Positions 1-12,992 of a DNA stretch of 64,000 nucleotides are shown piece by piece (position 1 is the first letter of the stretch; each line of letters begins with the position of its first letter). The stretch covers positions 1,608,001 to 1,672,000 of the forward strand of contig NZ_AP018449.1 in the NCBI RefSeq assembly GCF_003966895.1, written 5' to 3'. The position numbers were made by a program, and so were the translations under genes. The stretch is from Methylomusa anaerophila (GTDB lineage Bacteria > Bacillota > Negativicutes > Sporomusales > Sporomusaceae). Under the pieces are notes generated by a model. It made no database searches, was not told the origin of the DNA, and saw only the letters and a program-made list of their open reading frames with translations.

Positions 1-121
1 GATCCTGGATACCCTGGCCAACAACAGCTTAGCGCGCAACCTTTCCCAAAGAATCGACTTGCCCTACAGTGACTGGTGGTTCAGCCAGGACTCCTTCAAA
101 TTCCTGGAAGACGTTGTCTAG
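1..121 (+). CDS. C-terminal end of an unidentified protein (partial)
   Basis: An open frame enters from the left edge (first full codon at base 2) and ends in TAG at 119-121, giving 39 residues that finish SFKFLEDVV. I do not recognise the family from so short a tail. It is followed by a bidirectional terminator, which supports a true gene end. Codon use and composition look like the other chromosomal genes. No function is proposed. Confidence 0.5.
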   Translation, partial: ILDTLANNSLARNLSQRIDLPYSDWWFSQDSFKFLEDVV

Positions 122-221
122 GGAGCATGAGGCGGCGGGTTAAATAACCATAAGCGTCCCGGTGGGATGATTGCACCGGAGCAGCGCAGGCAAATTACGG
201 CAGTCTCCGGCTGCGTCCGGG

Positions 222-269
222 AAAAATGGCAGGAAGCCTGTGATTTTCAAAGGCTTTCCTGCCATTTTT
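222..269. terminator. Bidirectional intrinsic terminator
   Basis: The arms AAAAATGGCAGGAAGCC (222-238) and GGCTTTCCTGCCATTTTT (252-269) form a hairpin with one bulged base, an A run on the left and a T run on the right. It could end both the plus-strand gene finishing at 121 and the minus-strand nifJ transcript, though another hairpin cluster lies between it and nifJ. Confidence 0.8.
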
Positions 270-289
270 AAATTTATCCAATTTCGAAG

Positions 290-381
290 ACGCCCACTTC
301 TATAAGTGGGTGTTACCACTTCCAAACTTCGGTGGGGGTAGAGTCCCCCACCGAAGCCCCGAAGTTTAGCAGAAGCTAAAC
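290..381. repeat. Cluster of three intergenic hairpins
   Basis: Three perfect stems follow one another: CCCACTT/AAGTGGG (293-299 with 304-310), a 12-bp stem CTTCGGTGGGGG/CCCCCACCGAAG (327-338 with 345-356), and GTTTAGC/GCTAAAC (364-370 with 375-381). None has a T run, so they are not ordinary terminators. The layout is reminiscent of an IS200/IS605-type end or a small structured RNA, but no transposase or TnpB gene is present. Identity unresolved. Confidence 0.5.
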
Positions 382-426
382 GAGTTCACTTATTCTGGTA
401 TTTGGCGAAAGGCTGCCGTTCGACTA

Positions 427-5230
<4,804 letters not shown>

Positions 5231-5260
5231 ATTAACAACTCCTTCACAGTCAATTCTTTG

Positions 5261-5313
5261 AACCGCAGAGACGCCTACACTATTTCCCTCCATGTCCCGA
5301 CGTCTCTGCGGTT
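5261..5313. repeat. Intergenic 13-bp inverted repeat
   Basis: AACCGCAGAGACG (5261-5273) and CGTCTCTGCGGTT (5301-5313) form a perfect 13-bp stem around a 27-base loop between the transporter and malic enzyme genes. There is no T run. The CCGCAGAGACG core resembles dispersed intergenic repeats I know from several bacterial genomes. It may also modulate expression across the transporter/malic enzyme gap. Confidence 0.55.
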
Positions 5314-5351
5314 AGAATGGTTTAATAAGGGCGCAAGCACTTTTATTCCGT

Positions 5352-6686
5352 TTAGTGCCACAACTTCATCAACAAAGTGGCCGTGACTATCATACAGGCA
5401 CCGCCGATCCTTGTGGATACCTGGGCAAAAGGCATCAACTCCATGCGGTTGGAAGCTGACAGGATGGCAACATCGCCTGTGCCGCCCAAGCCGCTGTGGC
5501 AGCCGGTTACAATTGCCGATTCGATGGGATACATATTCAGGTATTTGCCGATAAAGAACCCTGATGTTATCATTGCCAGCACAGTGGAAGCGCAGATGGC
5601 GATATAGGCCGGCGTTATCGCTGCGATAACATCTTTCCACGGGGTGTACAATACGCCCAAACCTACCAATAAGGGCCAGGTAAGAGTGGAGGAGATGAAC
5701 CGGTACATGTGGTAAGCGCCTTGCTCCATTCTTGCCGGCATTATTTTGCTGTATTTGACAATGGCCGCAGTGAAAATCATAATAATGGCTCCGGGAATGG
5801 CGATAAATTGGTTAGCTAAATTGCCGAAGATGAAAAAGCTGCAAGCTATAAGCAACCCAGCTCCCATCAACGGGAACTCAATAGGCTTGTCGCCAGACTG
5901 GGTTGCCAGGAATTCTTGGTCGTCGCCGGTTTTAATTAACATGCCGTTGCCAGTCAGTTCAGAGCGCTTTTCTCCCAGACGTTTAAGAAACCCGGCACTT
6001 ATGATGGCTACGATGTTACCCAGCATTGCCGCCGGAATGAGCTGGGGGATGAAATTTTCCTGCGGCTGCTGCAAGATTTCCGCATAAGCCAGCGACAGCG
6101 GCAGGATGCCTTCGCCGATACCGCCACCGACAATGGGGATAACGATATAAAAGAAAGTGCGGTGAATGCTGTAACCAAACAGCAATCCTGCCAACAGCCC
6201 GGCGGTTATAGCTGCAATCGTGCCCACAACCAACGGAATAAACATCCGGACAAACCCTTGGATTAATACTTTTCTGTTCATGCCCAGGATGCTGCCTGCT
6301 ACCAGACAGGAGATATACAGGTAAAGGAAATTGGACCCTTTCATTAACGCGGTGATGGATTTCATGGCAGCAGGATTAATCAATTCGTAAAAGACCATAA
6401 TAGAAGGGACAAGTATCGATAGAATAGCCGGACCGCCGATATCTTTTAAAACCGGAATCTTTTGCCCGATATCACCCAGAAGTACCCCCATAATCATAAT
6501 GATGGCAAAGCCGCCGATCATATCTGCGGGAAGCCTGTTATAAACCGATGCGGCGAAAATGACAGTCGCCAAGACCAGATACAGGGGTAAAGGAACAACC
6601 CCTACTTTGAGACTGATGATCTGGGAAAACATATCGGTCGAAGCTGGGATCTCCTGATGCAAGTTTTTCACTTTTAAAGTGCTCAT
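5352..6686 (-). CDS. 2-hydroxycarboxylate transporter family (malate/citrate:cation symporter)
   Basis: Polytopic membrane protein of 444 aa, the usual size of the 2HCT (CitS/MaeN/CimH) family, which imports citrate or malate with Na+ or H+. Both family re-entrant loop signatures are present: VGGGIGEGILPLS mid-protein and GLGGTGDVAILSAS near the C-terminus. The rest is a series of hydrophobic segments. The ATG at 6686 has an AAGGAGG site 8 bases upstream; the 9 codons further upstream are rejected. The malic enzyme directly downstream argues for malate as substrate (MaeN-like), and the adjacent CitA/CitB-type two-component pair is the expected regulator. The exact substrate is inference. Confidence 0.92.
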   Translation of the reverse strand: MSTLKVKNLHQEIPASTDMFSQIISLKVGVVPLPLYLVLATVIFAASVYNRLPADMIGGFAIIMIMGVLLGDIGQKIPVLKDIGGPAILSILVPSIMVFYELINPAAMKSITALMKGSNFLYLYISCLVAGSILGMNRKVLIQGFVRMFIPLVVGTIAAITAGLLAGLLFGYSIHRTFFYIVIPIVGGGIGEGILPLSLAYAEILQQPQENFIPQLIPAAMLGNIVAIISAGFLKRLGEKRSELTGNGMLIKTGDDQEFLATQSGDKPIEFPLMGAGLLIACSFFIFGNLANQFIAIPGAIIMIFTAAIVKYSKIMPARMEQGAYHMYRFISSTLTWPLLVGLGVLYTPWKDVIAAITPAYIAICASTVLAMITSGFFIGKYLNMYPIESAIVTGCHSGLGGTGDVAILSASNRMELMPFAQVSTRIGGACMIVTATLLMKLWH

Positions 6687-6788
6687 AAAACATACCTCCT
6701 TTTTGGCTTTCATGTTACAGCGATTTCTACAGCATGCATAGCTTATTGAATTTTTTAAAAAGTTTAGTAATTAAAGTAAGTAATAAAT

Positions 6789-6812
6789 GAGTGGTCTGTA
6801 AACAGACCACTC
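6789..6812. repeat. Near-perfect palindrome sharing a MITE end sequence
   Basis: GAGTGGTCTGT (6789-6799) and ACAGACCACTC (6802-6812) form an 11-bp stem with a 2-base loop, in the promoter region upstream of the 2HCT transporter. The 14-mer AGTGGTCTGTAAAC (6790-6803) is identical to the terminal inverted repeat of the element at 16813-16975. It could be a collapsed copy of that element, or an operator or terminator. Confidence 0.6.
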
Positions 6813-6860
6813 AGAGATATGCTAACCTGGAGGCACAGGGAACGAAGAGGACGGTATATT

Positions 6861-6884
6861 AAAAAAACCGGCCTGACGGCCGGC
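6861..6884 (-). terminator. Intrinsic terminator of the two-component operon
   Basis: Read on the minus strand, GCCGGCC-gtca-GGCCGG is followed by seven T (6867-6861), directly after the response regulator stop codon at 6885. This is a textbook rho-independent terminator. It separates the kinase/regulator transcript from the transporter gene downstream on the same strand. Confidence 0.85.
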
Positions 6885-7589
6885 TTATAAATAACGTTTA
6901 ATGAAATCACTATCCAGGCTAACACACCGGTATTTATAGACCGGTCTGCCCACAGCACCATAGGTAACGTCCAGACTTACCACACCGATCTGTTTGAGAA
7001 AACCAAGATATTTTCGCATAGACACCCGGGAAATGCCGACAAAATTGGCCAGTTCTTCGGTGGTAAAGGAGTTGTTCCCTATTTGCCGTATATTTTCCCA
7101 TACTTTATTTAGTGTGTTACGATCGAGGCCTTTGGGCAAATTTTCTTCCGCTGACCGGGTTTTGCACAAGATGCACTGGTCCAATTCTGACTGGGTTAGG
7201 ACTGGCTGTTCTTTGATCAATACCGCCCGTTCCCGGTATCTTGACAACGCGGCATGCAGCCGTTCAAATTCAAAGGGTTTGATTAAATAATCCACAGCGC
7301 CGCTCCGCAACGCTTCATTGATGCTATGACTGTCACAGGCGGCTGTTACCAGGATAACATCCACAGCACGACCTGTTTCCCTTATTCGTGCTAATAATTC
7401 CAGACCGTTCATACCAGGCATGAAAATATCCAGCAAAATCAGATCAATATGGTGTTGTCCCAACTGCGAGAGTGCTTCGTCAACAGACCGGGCTGAAGCG
7501 ACCAGAGTAAACCCTTCAACTTGTTCGAGATAACGCCGGTTTAGTTCAGCTACCATCGGATCATCTTCCACAATCATTACTTTAATCAT
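6885..7589 (-). CDS. CitB/DcuR-type response regulator
   Basis: Receiver domain at the N-terminus (VMIVEDDPMVAE acidic pocket, phospho-acceptor in LILLDIFMPGMNG, conserved lysine in YLIKPFEF), a linker, then a C-terminal helix-turn-helix (TTEELANFVGISRVSMRKY) typical of the CitB/CitT/DcuR/MalR subgroup, about 234 aa in all. These regulators control citrate, malate or fumarate transport genes. The start ATG at 7589 overlaps the kinase stop by 8 bases and has AAAGGTG upstream, so translation is probably coupled. A GTG at 7598 is the alternative start. The likely target is the 2HCT transporter/malic enzyme promoter just downstream. Confidence 0.92.
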   Translation of the reverse strand: MIKVMIVEDDPMVAELNRRYLEQVEGFTLVASARSVDEALSQLGQHHIDLILLDIFMPGMNGLELLARIRETGRAVDVILVTAACDSHSINEALRSGAVDYLIKPFEFERLHAALSRYRERAVLIKEQPVLTQSELDQCILCKTRSAEENLPKGLDRNTLNKVWENIRQIGNNSFTTEELANFVGISRVSMRKYLGFLKQIGVVSLDVTYGAVGRPVYKYRCVSLDSDFIKRYL

Positions 7590-9195
7590 TGGCTTCACCT
7601 TTCCTTTGGTAAGGTATAGTCACGATGAACCGGGTTCTCTTTTTGCCGGGCTCGGAAACTACTGTAATTTGTCCCTTCAATTTCTCCAGGGTACGCTGCA
7701 CCAGAAATAGGCCCAATCCCCAGTTATCCGGTTTGGTGGAATACCCTTTGGCAAATATTCGTTCCTTGTCATCTGCCGCAATACCGGGTCCTGTATCGTT
7801 AACTTCAATGGTCAAAAAGCCGCTGCTGTAATCAAATTGGATGCCAATTCGCTTACAGTCGGCGCTCGCCACTGCCTCAAAGGCATTTTTTACTAGATTT
7901 CCCACTATTGTGACCAGATGGTGAACTGTTTCGGAATCAGCAGGTTCCGGTAAAAAGCTGCTTTCGGACAAGACTAAGTCTACTCCGGCTTCTCTGGCCC
8001 GGCTAAGCTTTCCTAATAAGAAGCCGGCTAATACCGGATTTTTTATACGTTCCACTACATAACCGACATCGGCCTGGTATTGCTGAGCAGTCTGAGTAAT
8101 ATAAGCGGCAAGTTGATCATAATATTCCAAGCGGACCATGCCCAGAATGACATGCAGTTTATTCATGAATTCATGGGTCTGGGCCCGCAGCGCCTCGGCA
8201 TAATTCCGGACACCGGTCAGTTGTTCAGCCAACTGCCTGATCTCAGTCTCATCCCGAAAAGTAGCGATTGCTCCGACAATTTCGCCATCCACGCATACCG
8301 GAACCCGGTTAGTCAGCAGGGTTATCCCGTTCATATCCTGTTCCTGGTCCAGCTCGGCTGTTCCTGCTGTCAGCACATCTCTTAGCCGTGTATTGGGGAC
8401 AAACGCCTCAACATCTTTGCCGATGGGGTTTAAAGTAATGCCGGCCTGCTGTAACAGTCTCAGGGCTTCGGCATTAACCAGGGTAATTCTGGAGTCTTTG
8501 TCTACCGCGATGATTCCCTCGCGCACCGATTGCAGCATGGCGCTGCGTTCCTCCAGCAAACTGGCAATGGCAATGGGTTCTAAGCCAAATAAAGTCTTCT
8601 TGATATTGCCGGCCAGAAGTATTGCTCCGGCAACTCCTACTGCCAGTCCGAAACAGACAGCCAGATATATGATTAACCGGCTTTGCGCCACTGCTTGCTG
8701 GATACTGTTGAGTAAAATCCCGACAACTACCGCTCCGACCTGCTTTCCTTCCGGTGTATAAACGGGAGTAAAAGCCCGTAACGACTTGCCTAACGTACCT
8801 TCGGCAGTTGAGATATATTCCCGCCCCTCAAGCACGGCGGCTTCATCACCGCCGACAAAAGATTGTCCAATTTTAGTAACGTCCGGGTGGGATTTCCGAA
8901 TGCGGTTCATGTCGATTACGACGATAAATTCCACGTTGGTTAATCGCTGTAATTCAATAGCAAGGGCCTGAATTTCCCCTTGATCGCGCTGACCGTTCAA
9001 AGCTTCGACCACTATGGCGGAATGGGCAACCATGCGGGCGATGTCTGTTGCTTTTTCGGTCAGGCTTTGTTGTGTGGCAGTGGCGATTTGGCTGCTTATC
9101 AGCAAATTGGTTACCAGTAAAGACAAGGCAACAACGCCACAAACCAGTATTGTGATTTTTGTACGTAGCTTAAAACGCGGTTTATTAAGTCTCAT
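7582..9195 (-). CDS. CitA/DcuS-type sensor histidine kinase
   Basis: Membrane kinase of 537 aa. A first transmembrane segment lies near residues 12-34, followed by an extracytoplasmic PDC/CitA-like sensor (RIRKSHPDVTKIGQSF, with the SHPD motif of citrate/C4 sensors), and a second transmembrane segment near 175-200. A PAS domain follows (REGIIAVDKDSRITLVN), then the H-box (RAQTHEFMNKLHVILGMV) and a HATPase domain (GNLVKNAFEAV; NDTGPGIAADDKERIF; GLGLFLV). It phosphorylates the overlapping regulator in response to external di- or tricarboxylates. No strong ribosome site precedes the ATG at 9195. The neighbourhood suggests malate or citrate sensing; the ligand is inference. Confidence 0.93.
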   Translation of the reverse strand: MRLNKPRFKLRTKITILVCGVVALSLLVTNLLISSQIATATQQSLTEKATDIARMVAHSAIVVEALNGQRDQGEIQALAIELQRLTNVEFIVVIDMNRIRKSHPDVTKIGQSFVGGDEAAVLEGREYISTAEGTLGKSLRAFTPVYTPEGKQVGAVVVGILLNSIQQAVAQSRLIIYLAVCFGLAVGVAGAILLAGNIKKTLFGLEPIAIASLLEERSAMLQSVREGIIAVDKDSRITLVNAEALRLLQQAGITLNPIGKDVEAFVPNTRLRDVLTAGTAELDQEQDMNGITLLTNRVPVCVDGEIVGAIATFRDETEIRQLAEQLTGVRNYAEALRAQTHEFMNKLHVILGMVRLEYYDQLAAYITQTAQQYQADVGYVVERIKNPVLAGFLLGKLSRAREAGVDLVLSESSFLPEPADSETVHHLVTIVGNLVKNAFEAVASADCKRIGIQFDYSSGFLTIEVNDTGPGIAADDKERIFAKGYSTKPDNWGLGLFLVQRTLEKLKGQITVVSEPGKKRTRFIVTIPYQRKGEAND

Positions 9196-9614
9196 GGCAG
9201 ATTTAGATTTATTCCAATTGGAAGAAAAAGAATTTTTATATCTGTTTTTCCTATTCCCATATTTTTGATTCTCTCCTAGTAAAATTAATAATTTCAGGCG
9301 TTGCTTTATTTTATAATCATACCATATTTGTGATCCTAAAGCACAACCTTACCGGTTTTGAGCGACGCCGACGTCAATAAGCCGTTGGAAAGCGGGATCA
9401 TATACCTCCCGGTTTTCCACCTGCCATAGATAACGGAGCACAGATATAGTTTTGCACACTTGACCTATTTTGTATCGCAAAGAGGTACACTGTCTTGGAA
9501 GGTAATTGTCTGATGTTTATGTTACCAGGATAAAAAGGTTGGAATACATATTGCATGCTTATATTATCAATAATAGTTTTGGTAAATTTAAAACTGAGAT
9601 GGAGGGAATTGACA
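9196..9614. other. Divergent intergenic region, promoters only inferred
   Basis: About 420 bases between the divergent kinase gene (minus) and the TM1266-like gene (plus). I see no open frame with a ribosome site and no strong hairpin. Both promoters must lie here, but I could not single out a convincing -35/-10 pair. A GGAGGG ribosome site at 9601-9606 serves the plus-strand gene. Confidence 0.4.
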
Positions 9615-9884
9615 ATGGCAATGTTGGAAAATTGTTCTACTATTATGGCTATTTTGCAGGAGCAGAGAATGGAAACGGCAGCTAAGGTTCAGGACGTGTT
9701 AACTAAATACGGTTGTCATATCAGATGCAGACTGGGTTTACATGATGCGCATATCGAAACCTGTTCTAACAGCGGCCTCATTTTGCTCCAGCTGTGTGCT
9801 GGCAGTTCAGTCGTTTCTGAGCTTGAGGAGGAACTTAAAGTCATTCCGAATGTTAAAGTAAAATACATGACATTAGATTTCTAA
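9615..9884 (+). CDS. TM1266-like (iron-only hydrogenase system regulator family) small protein
   Basis: Protein of 89 aa with an ACT/ferredoxin-like alpha-beta layout: a helix ending in KVQDVLTKYG, a strand with CRLGLHD, a second strand (GLILLQLCAG) and a C-terminal EEELKVIPNVKVKYM. This pattern matches the TM1266 family, often annotated as a putative [FeFe]-hydrogenase system regulator. The function of the family is not settled. The start ATG at 9615 has GGAGGG 8 bases upstream; the frame is open back to 9555 without a good start. It probably shares a transcript with the ferredoxin-domain gene 86 bases downstream. The family call rests on pattern similarity. Confidence 0.6.
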   Translation: MAMLENCSTIMAILQEQRMETAAKVQDVLTKYGCHIRCRLGLHDAHIETCSNSGLILLQLCAGSSVVSELEEELKVIPNVKVKYMTLDF

Positions 9885-9970
9885 GTTTACTGGAACTACT
9901 TTTAGTAGCTATGGCTACCGATTTATTGGGGTGATTATATTACAATTAACTTTGGAGGGAGGGGATCATA

Positions 9971-10690
9971 ATGCTGAGAAAAATCGTTAAGATTGACGAA
10001 GGAAAATGCAATGGCTGCGGGCTTTGCGTCAGTGCGTGTCACGAAGGCGCCCTGCAGCTGGTTGACGGAAAAGTAAAACTAATATCGGATTCCTACTGCG
10101 ACGGGTTGGGGGCATGCCTGCCCGAATGTCCGGCTGGGGCTATTACCATAGAAGAACGGGATACAGACGCTTTCGATGAAGCGGCGGTAAACAGCCGTCT
10201 TGCCGCCAACGCTACGGCGACTAAGGTTCCTAACCTGGCCTGCGGCTGTCCGGGAACCCATGCCAAATTAATTCAACAGGAAAGCGCAGACTGTCCCGCT
10301 CCCGCCAAAACAGGATCCGCCCAATCCCAGTTGCGCCAATGGCCATGCCAGATAAAGCTTGTGCCCGTAAACGCTCCCTATCTTGACAATGCCCACCTAT
10401 TGATAGCGGCGGATTGCACGGCTTATGCCTACGCCGGCATCCACAGCGAGTTTATGCGTAATAAAATTACTCTTATCGGTTGTCCCAAACTGGATGATGT
10501 AAATTATGCCGAAAAGTTGACGGCGATACTGCAGGCGCATGAAATCAAGAGTATTACCGTATTGCGCATGGAAGTGCCTTGTTGCGGCGGCCTCGTCAAT
10601 GCCGTTAAACAGGCTTTGGCGGATTCCGGCAAAATCATTCCCTGGCGCGTTGTTATCATCAGTACCAACGGAAATATAGTGGAAGATTGA
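9971..10690 (+). CDS. 2x[4Fe-4S] ferredoxin-domain protein
   Basis: Protein of 239 aa. The N-terminal 60 residues form a bacterial ferredoxin module with two cysteine motifs (CNGCGLCVSACHEGA, and a second, irregular one, CDGLGACLPECPAGA). The C-terminal half has a conserved-looking domain with CGCPG, ADCTAYAYA and VPCCGGL cysteine patches, seen in clostridial iron-sulfur proteins of unknown role. It is probably a cytoplasmic electron carrier or sensor. A strong GGAGGGAGGGG tract precedes the ATG. It is likely co-transcribed with the TM1266-like gene and ends at a strong terminator. The precise role is unknown. Confidence 0.8.
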   Translation: MLRKIVKIDEGKCNGCGLCVSACHEGALQLVDGKVKLISDSYCDGLGACLPECPAGAITIEERDTDAFDEAAVNSRLAANATATKVPNLACGCPGTHAKLIQQESADCPAPAKTGSAQSQLRQWPCQIKLVPVNAPYLDNAHLLIAADCTAYAYAGIHSEFMRNKITLIGCPKLDDVNYAEKLTAILQAHEIKSITVLRMEVPCCGGLVNAVKQALADSGKIIPWRVVIISTNGNIVED

Positions 10691-10756
10691 TGAGTAAGCA
10701 GAACAATTTCGTTATTTAAAGAATTTGAGTGGCAGTTTGTTTTTAATTGAAGAATT

Positions 10757-10800
10757 GAGGAAAGCCGTGAGCGGGTCACATCCCGCTTGCGGCTTTCCTC
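10757..10800 (+). terminator. Strong hairpin terminator
   Basis: GAGGAAAGCCG (10757-10767) pairs with CGGCTTTCCTC (10790-10800), with an inner AGCGGG/CCCGCT stem (10770-10775 with 10782-10787). The following bases are T-rich (TATATTTG) but not a pure T run. It ends the ferredoxin transcript. Confidence 0.75.
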
Positions 10801-10824
10801 TATATTTGACCTTGCATCATAGAC

Positions 10825-10998
10825 GGCGCCATGACATAAGTGCAACCCACGGCTATCGCTTCGGCCCGGCGTTAGCCGGGTTTTCCAATAAAGGCGCCCT
10901 GCCCCGGGCGGTGTCTTTTCATGGGCAGGGAATCACCTGTGGACGGCGAATATTACACAGGTAAGTGAATAAATCAGACTACCGCTGTACAGGAAGGA
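10825..10998 (+). promoter_or_regulatory. Structured leader upstream of the SpoVD-like PBP gene
   Basis: Four pairings lie in the 170 bases before the PBP gene: GGCGCC at 10825-10830 with GGCGCC at 10893-10898; CCCGGC-gtta-GCCGGG (10865-10880); CCCTGCCC (10897-10904) with GGGCAGGG (10923-10930); and ACCTGTG (10935-10941) with CACAGGT (10956-10962). The first and third share bases, so they could be mutually exclusive. I compared it mentally with the c-di-GMP, glycine, cobalamin and guanidine consensus and found no match. It may be a 5' UTR structure or a transcribed small RNA. Confidence 0.35.
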
Positions 10999-11010
10999 TT
11001 GAGAGCCGTT

Positions 11011-12981
11011 ATGCCGGGAATGTCGCTGACAGTTCGCAGACGGACAGCGCTATTTTTGACTTTGCTTATGGGCATGCTGGGACTCTTGGCCGGCCGGATT
11101 GCCTGGATTCAGTTTGCCCAAGGGGAAAAACTAAGTGCCAAAGTGCGGGGGCAATTACAGGAAAGCCGGCTGTTGCTTTCTCCCCGGGGCGCCATTTATG
11201 ACCGCAGCGGACGGGAATTGGCGGTTAGCAATTTATCCCAGTCTTTGTACGCCAGCCCGAAGGATATAAAGGACCCCGCCACAATGGCCAATATGCTTGC
11301 GCCGATATTGGAAATGAAACCGGAAGAGCTTCGCCAGCGTCTTACCGGGGGCGGCAGCTTTGTTTGGGTAAAGCGGACATTGGACCACGAGCAGGCTGAA
11401 CAAGTCACTGCTCTGATCAAAGACGCCAGCCTCAGCGGGCTCGGCTTTATTGAAGAAAGCAAACGCTATTACCCCAATAACACCCTGGCAGCCCAAATTC
11501 TGGGCTTTGTCGGTACCGACGATATCGGACTGGAGGGCATGGAGGCCGCCCTTGACAAAACCATCAAGGGAAAGCAGCAGGAACAGGTTATTGATACAGA
11601 CAACCGAGGCATCCCTATTTTTAAGTCGATCTTTGCCTTTACGCCCCGGAAACAGGTACAATCAGTATATTTGACAATCGACAGCGGAATTCAGTATATT
11701 GTGGAAAAAGCCCTGGATAACGCCATGGCGAATACCAAAGCCCGCGCCGCTACCGCCATCGTTATGAATCCTAAAACGGGAGAAGTGCTGGCGATGGCTA
11801 ACCGCCCCACCTACAACCCGAACCAGTTTTACCGCTATGATCAGGACAGTTGGAAAAATAGGGCGGTTTCTTTTGTGTATGAGCCTGGATCCACGTTTAA
11901 GGCGGTAGTGGCCGCCGCGGCTTTAGAGGAGGGGCTGGTCCAGCCGGAAGAACGGTTTATCGACAATGGGGATATCGAAGTTTCCGGCCGGCACATACAA
12001 AACTGGAGCGGTGACAGCTACGGCAACGTATCTTTTTTAGATATCATCAAAAATTCTATTAATACCGGATTTGTCCAGATTGGGATGCGGGTGGGCGCCG
12101 GCCGGCTTACCAATTATGTGCGGACATTTGGTTTTGGCACTCCTACCGGTATTGAGCTGCCGGGAGAAGAAGCCGGTCTGTTATTTGACCCGCGGGAAAT
12201 GCGGGACAGTGATTTAGCAACCATGTCGATAGGACAAAGTATTGCCGTGACTCCCCTCCAACTGCTCACGGCTATGTCGGCTATAGCTAACGATGGAGTG
12301 CTTTTGAAACCTCATATTATTAAAGAAATCCGAAATGCGGACGGCACGCTGGCGGAGATAACCGGCCCGCAATCGGTGCGCCAGGTTATCAGGTCGGAAA
12401 CGGCCCGTATTCTCACTGCCTTGCTGGAAAAGGTGGTAAGCGAGGGCGGTGGGGATAAAGCGGCGGTTAAAGGCTACCATTTTGCCGGCAAGACAGGTAC
12501 GGCGGAAAAACTTAACCCTGACGGCCGCGGCTATATGTCAGGGCACTACATCGCCTCCTTCGCCGGCTTCGGTCCGGTTGAGGACCCGCAACTGGCCGCC
12601 ATAATTGTTCTTGACGACCCCTCGGGCATCTATTACGGCGGCACCATTGCCGCGCCGGTATTTAGTGAAATCATGTCGCAACTGTTGCGGTATTTAAACA
12701 TCCGTCCCCTTGACGGTAAAGATCTGTTGCCGTTACCCAAGCAGAATAAATCACAGCCGGCAGTTGCTTTGACCCCGCCTGTAACGCGGGAAGTGCCGCC
12801 GGGAAAAGTATTGGTGCCTGACCTAACGGGTAAACCTATACGGGAAGTGGGCGAAACGCTGAATAAATTGGGACTTACTTTTACTCCTGCCGGCTCGGGG
12901 ATAGCGGTACGGCAAAACATAAGCGCCAATACGGCGGTGGATCCTGGTACGGAGGTTGTGGTCTATTTTGAGCAAAGGTAG
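11011..12981 (+). CDS. SpoVD/PBP2-like class B penicillin-binding protein with one PASTA domain
   Basis: Transpeptidase that cross-links peptidoglycan, anchored by one N-terminal transmembrane segment (ALFLTLLMGMLGLLAGRIAW). Domains in order: PBP dimer domain (SPRGAIYDRSGRELAVS near residue 60), transpeptidase with SxxK serine in EPGSTFKAV, SxN in KNSINTGF and KTGT in FAGKTGTAEK, and a single C-terminal PASTA repeat (VLVPDLTGKPIREVGETL). About 656 aa. The PASTA domain and length fit SpoVD, the sporulation cortex PBP, rather than vegetative PBP2. It stands outside a dcw cluster. The start is uncertain: ATG at 11011 is chosen, TTG at 10999 or ATG at 11020 are alternatives, and none has ideal Shine-Dalgarno spacing. 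Confidence 0.9.
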   Translation: MPGMSLTVRRRTALFLTLLMGMLGLLAGRIAWIQFAQGEKLSAKVRGQLQESRLLLSPRGAIYDRSGRELAVSNLSQSLYASPKDIKDPATMANMLAPILEMKPEELRQRLTGGGSFVWVKRTLDHEQAEQVTALIKDASLSGLGFIEESKRYYPNNTLAAQILGFVGTDDIGLEGMEAALDKTIKGKQQEQVIDTDNRGIPIFKSIFAFTPRKQVQSVYLTIDSGIQYIVEKALDNAMANTKARAATAIVMNPKTGEVLAMANRPTYNPNQFYRYDQDSWKNRAVSFVYEPGSTFKAVVAAAALEEGLVQPEERFIDNGDIEVSGRHIQNWSGDSYGNVSFLDIIKNSINTGFVQIGMRVGAGRLTNYVRTFGFGTPTGIELPGEEAGLLFDPREMRDSDLATMSIGQSIAVTPLQLLTAMSAIANDGVLLKPHIIKEIRNADGTLAEITGPQSVRQVIRSETARILTALLEKVVSEGGGDKAAVKGYHFAGKTGTAEKLNPDGRGYMSGHYIASFAGFGPVEDPQLAAIIVLDDPSGIYYGGTIAAPVFSEIMSQLLRYLNIRPLDGKDLLPLPKQNKSQPAVALTPPVTREVPPGKVLVPDLTGKPIREVGETLNKLGLTFTPAGSGIAVRQNISANTAVDPGTEVVVYFEQR

Positions 12982-12992
12982 GGTGGGCTTAA

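Noticed and set aside
9420..9560. TTGACC at 9458 as a sigma-70 promoter for the TM1266-like gene
   Set aside because: The only TACACT-like -10 is 20 bases away; the spacing is poor and no better pair was seen.
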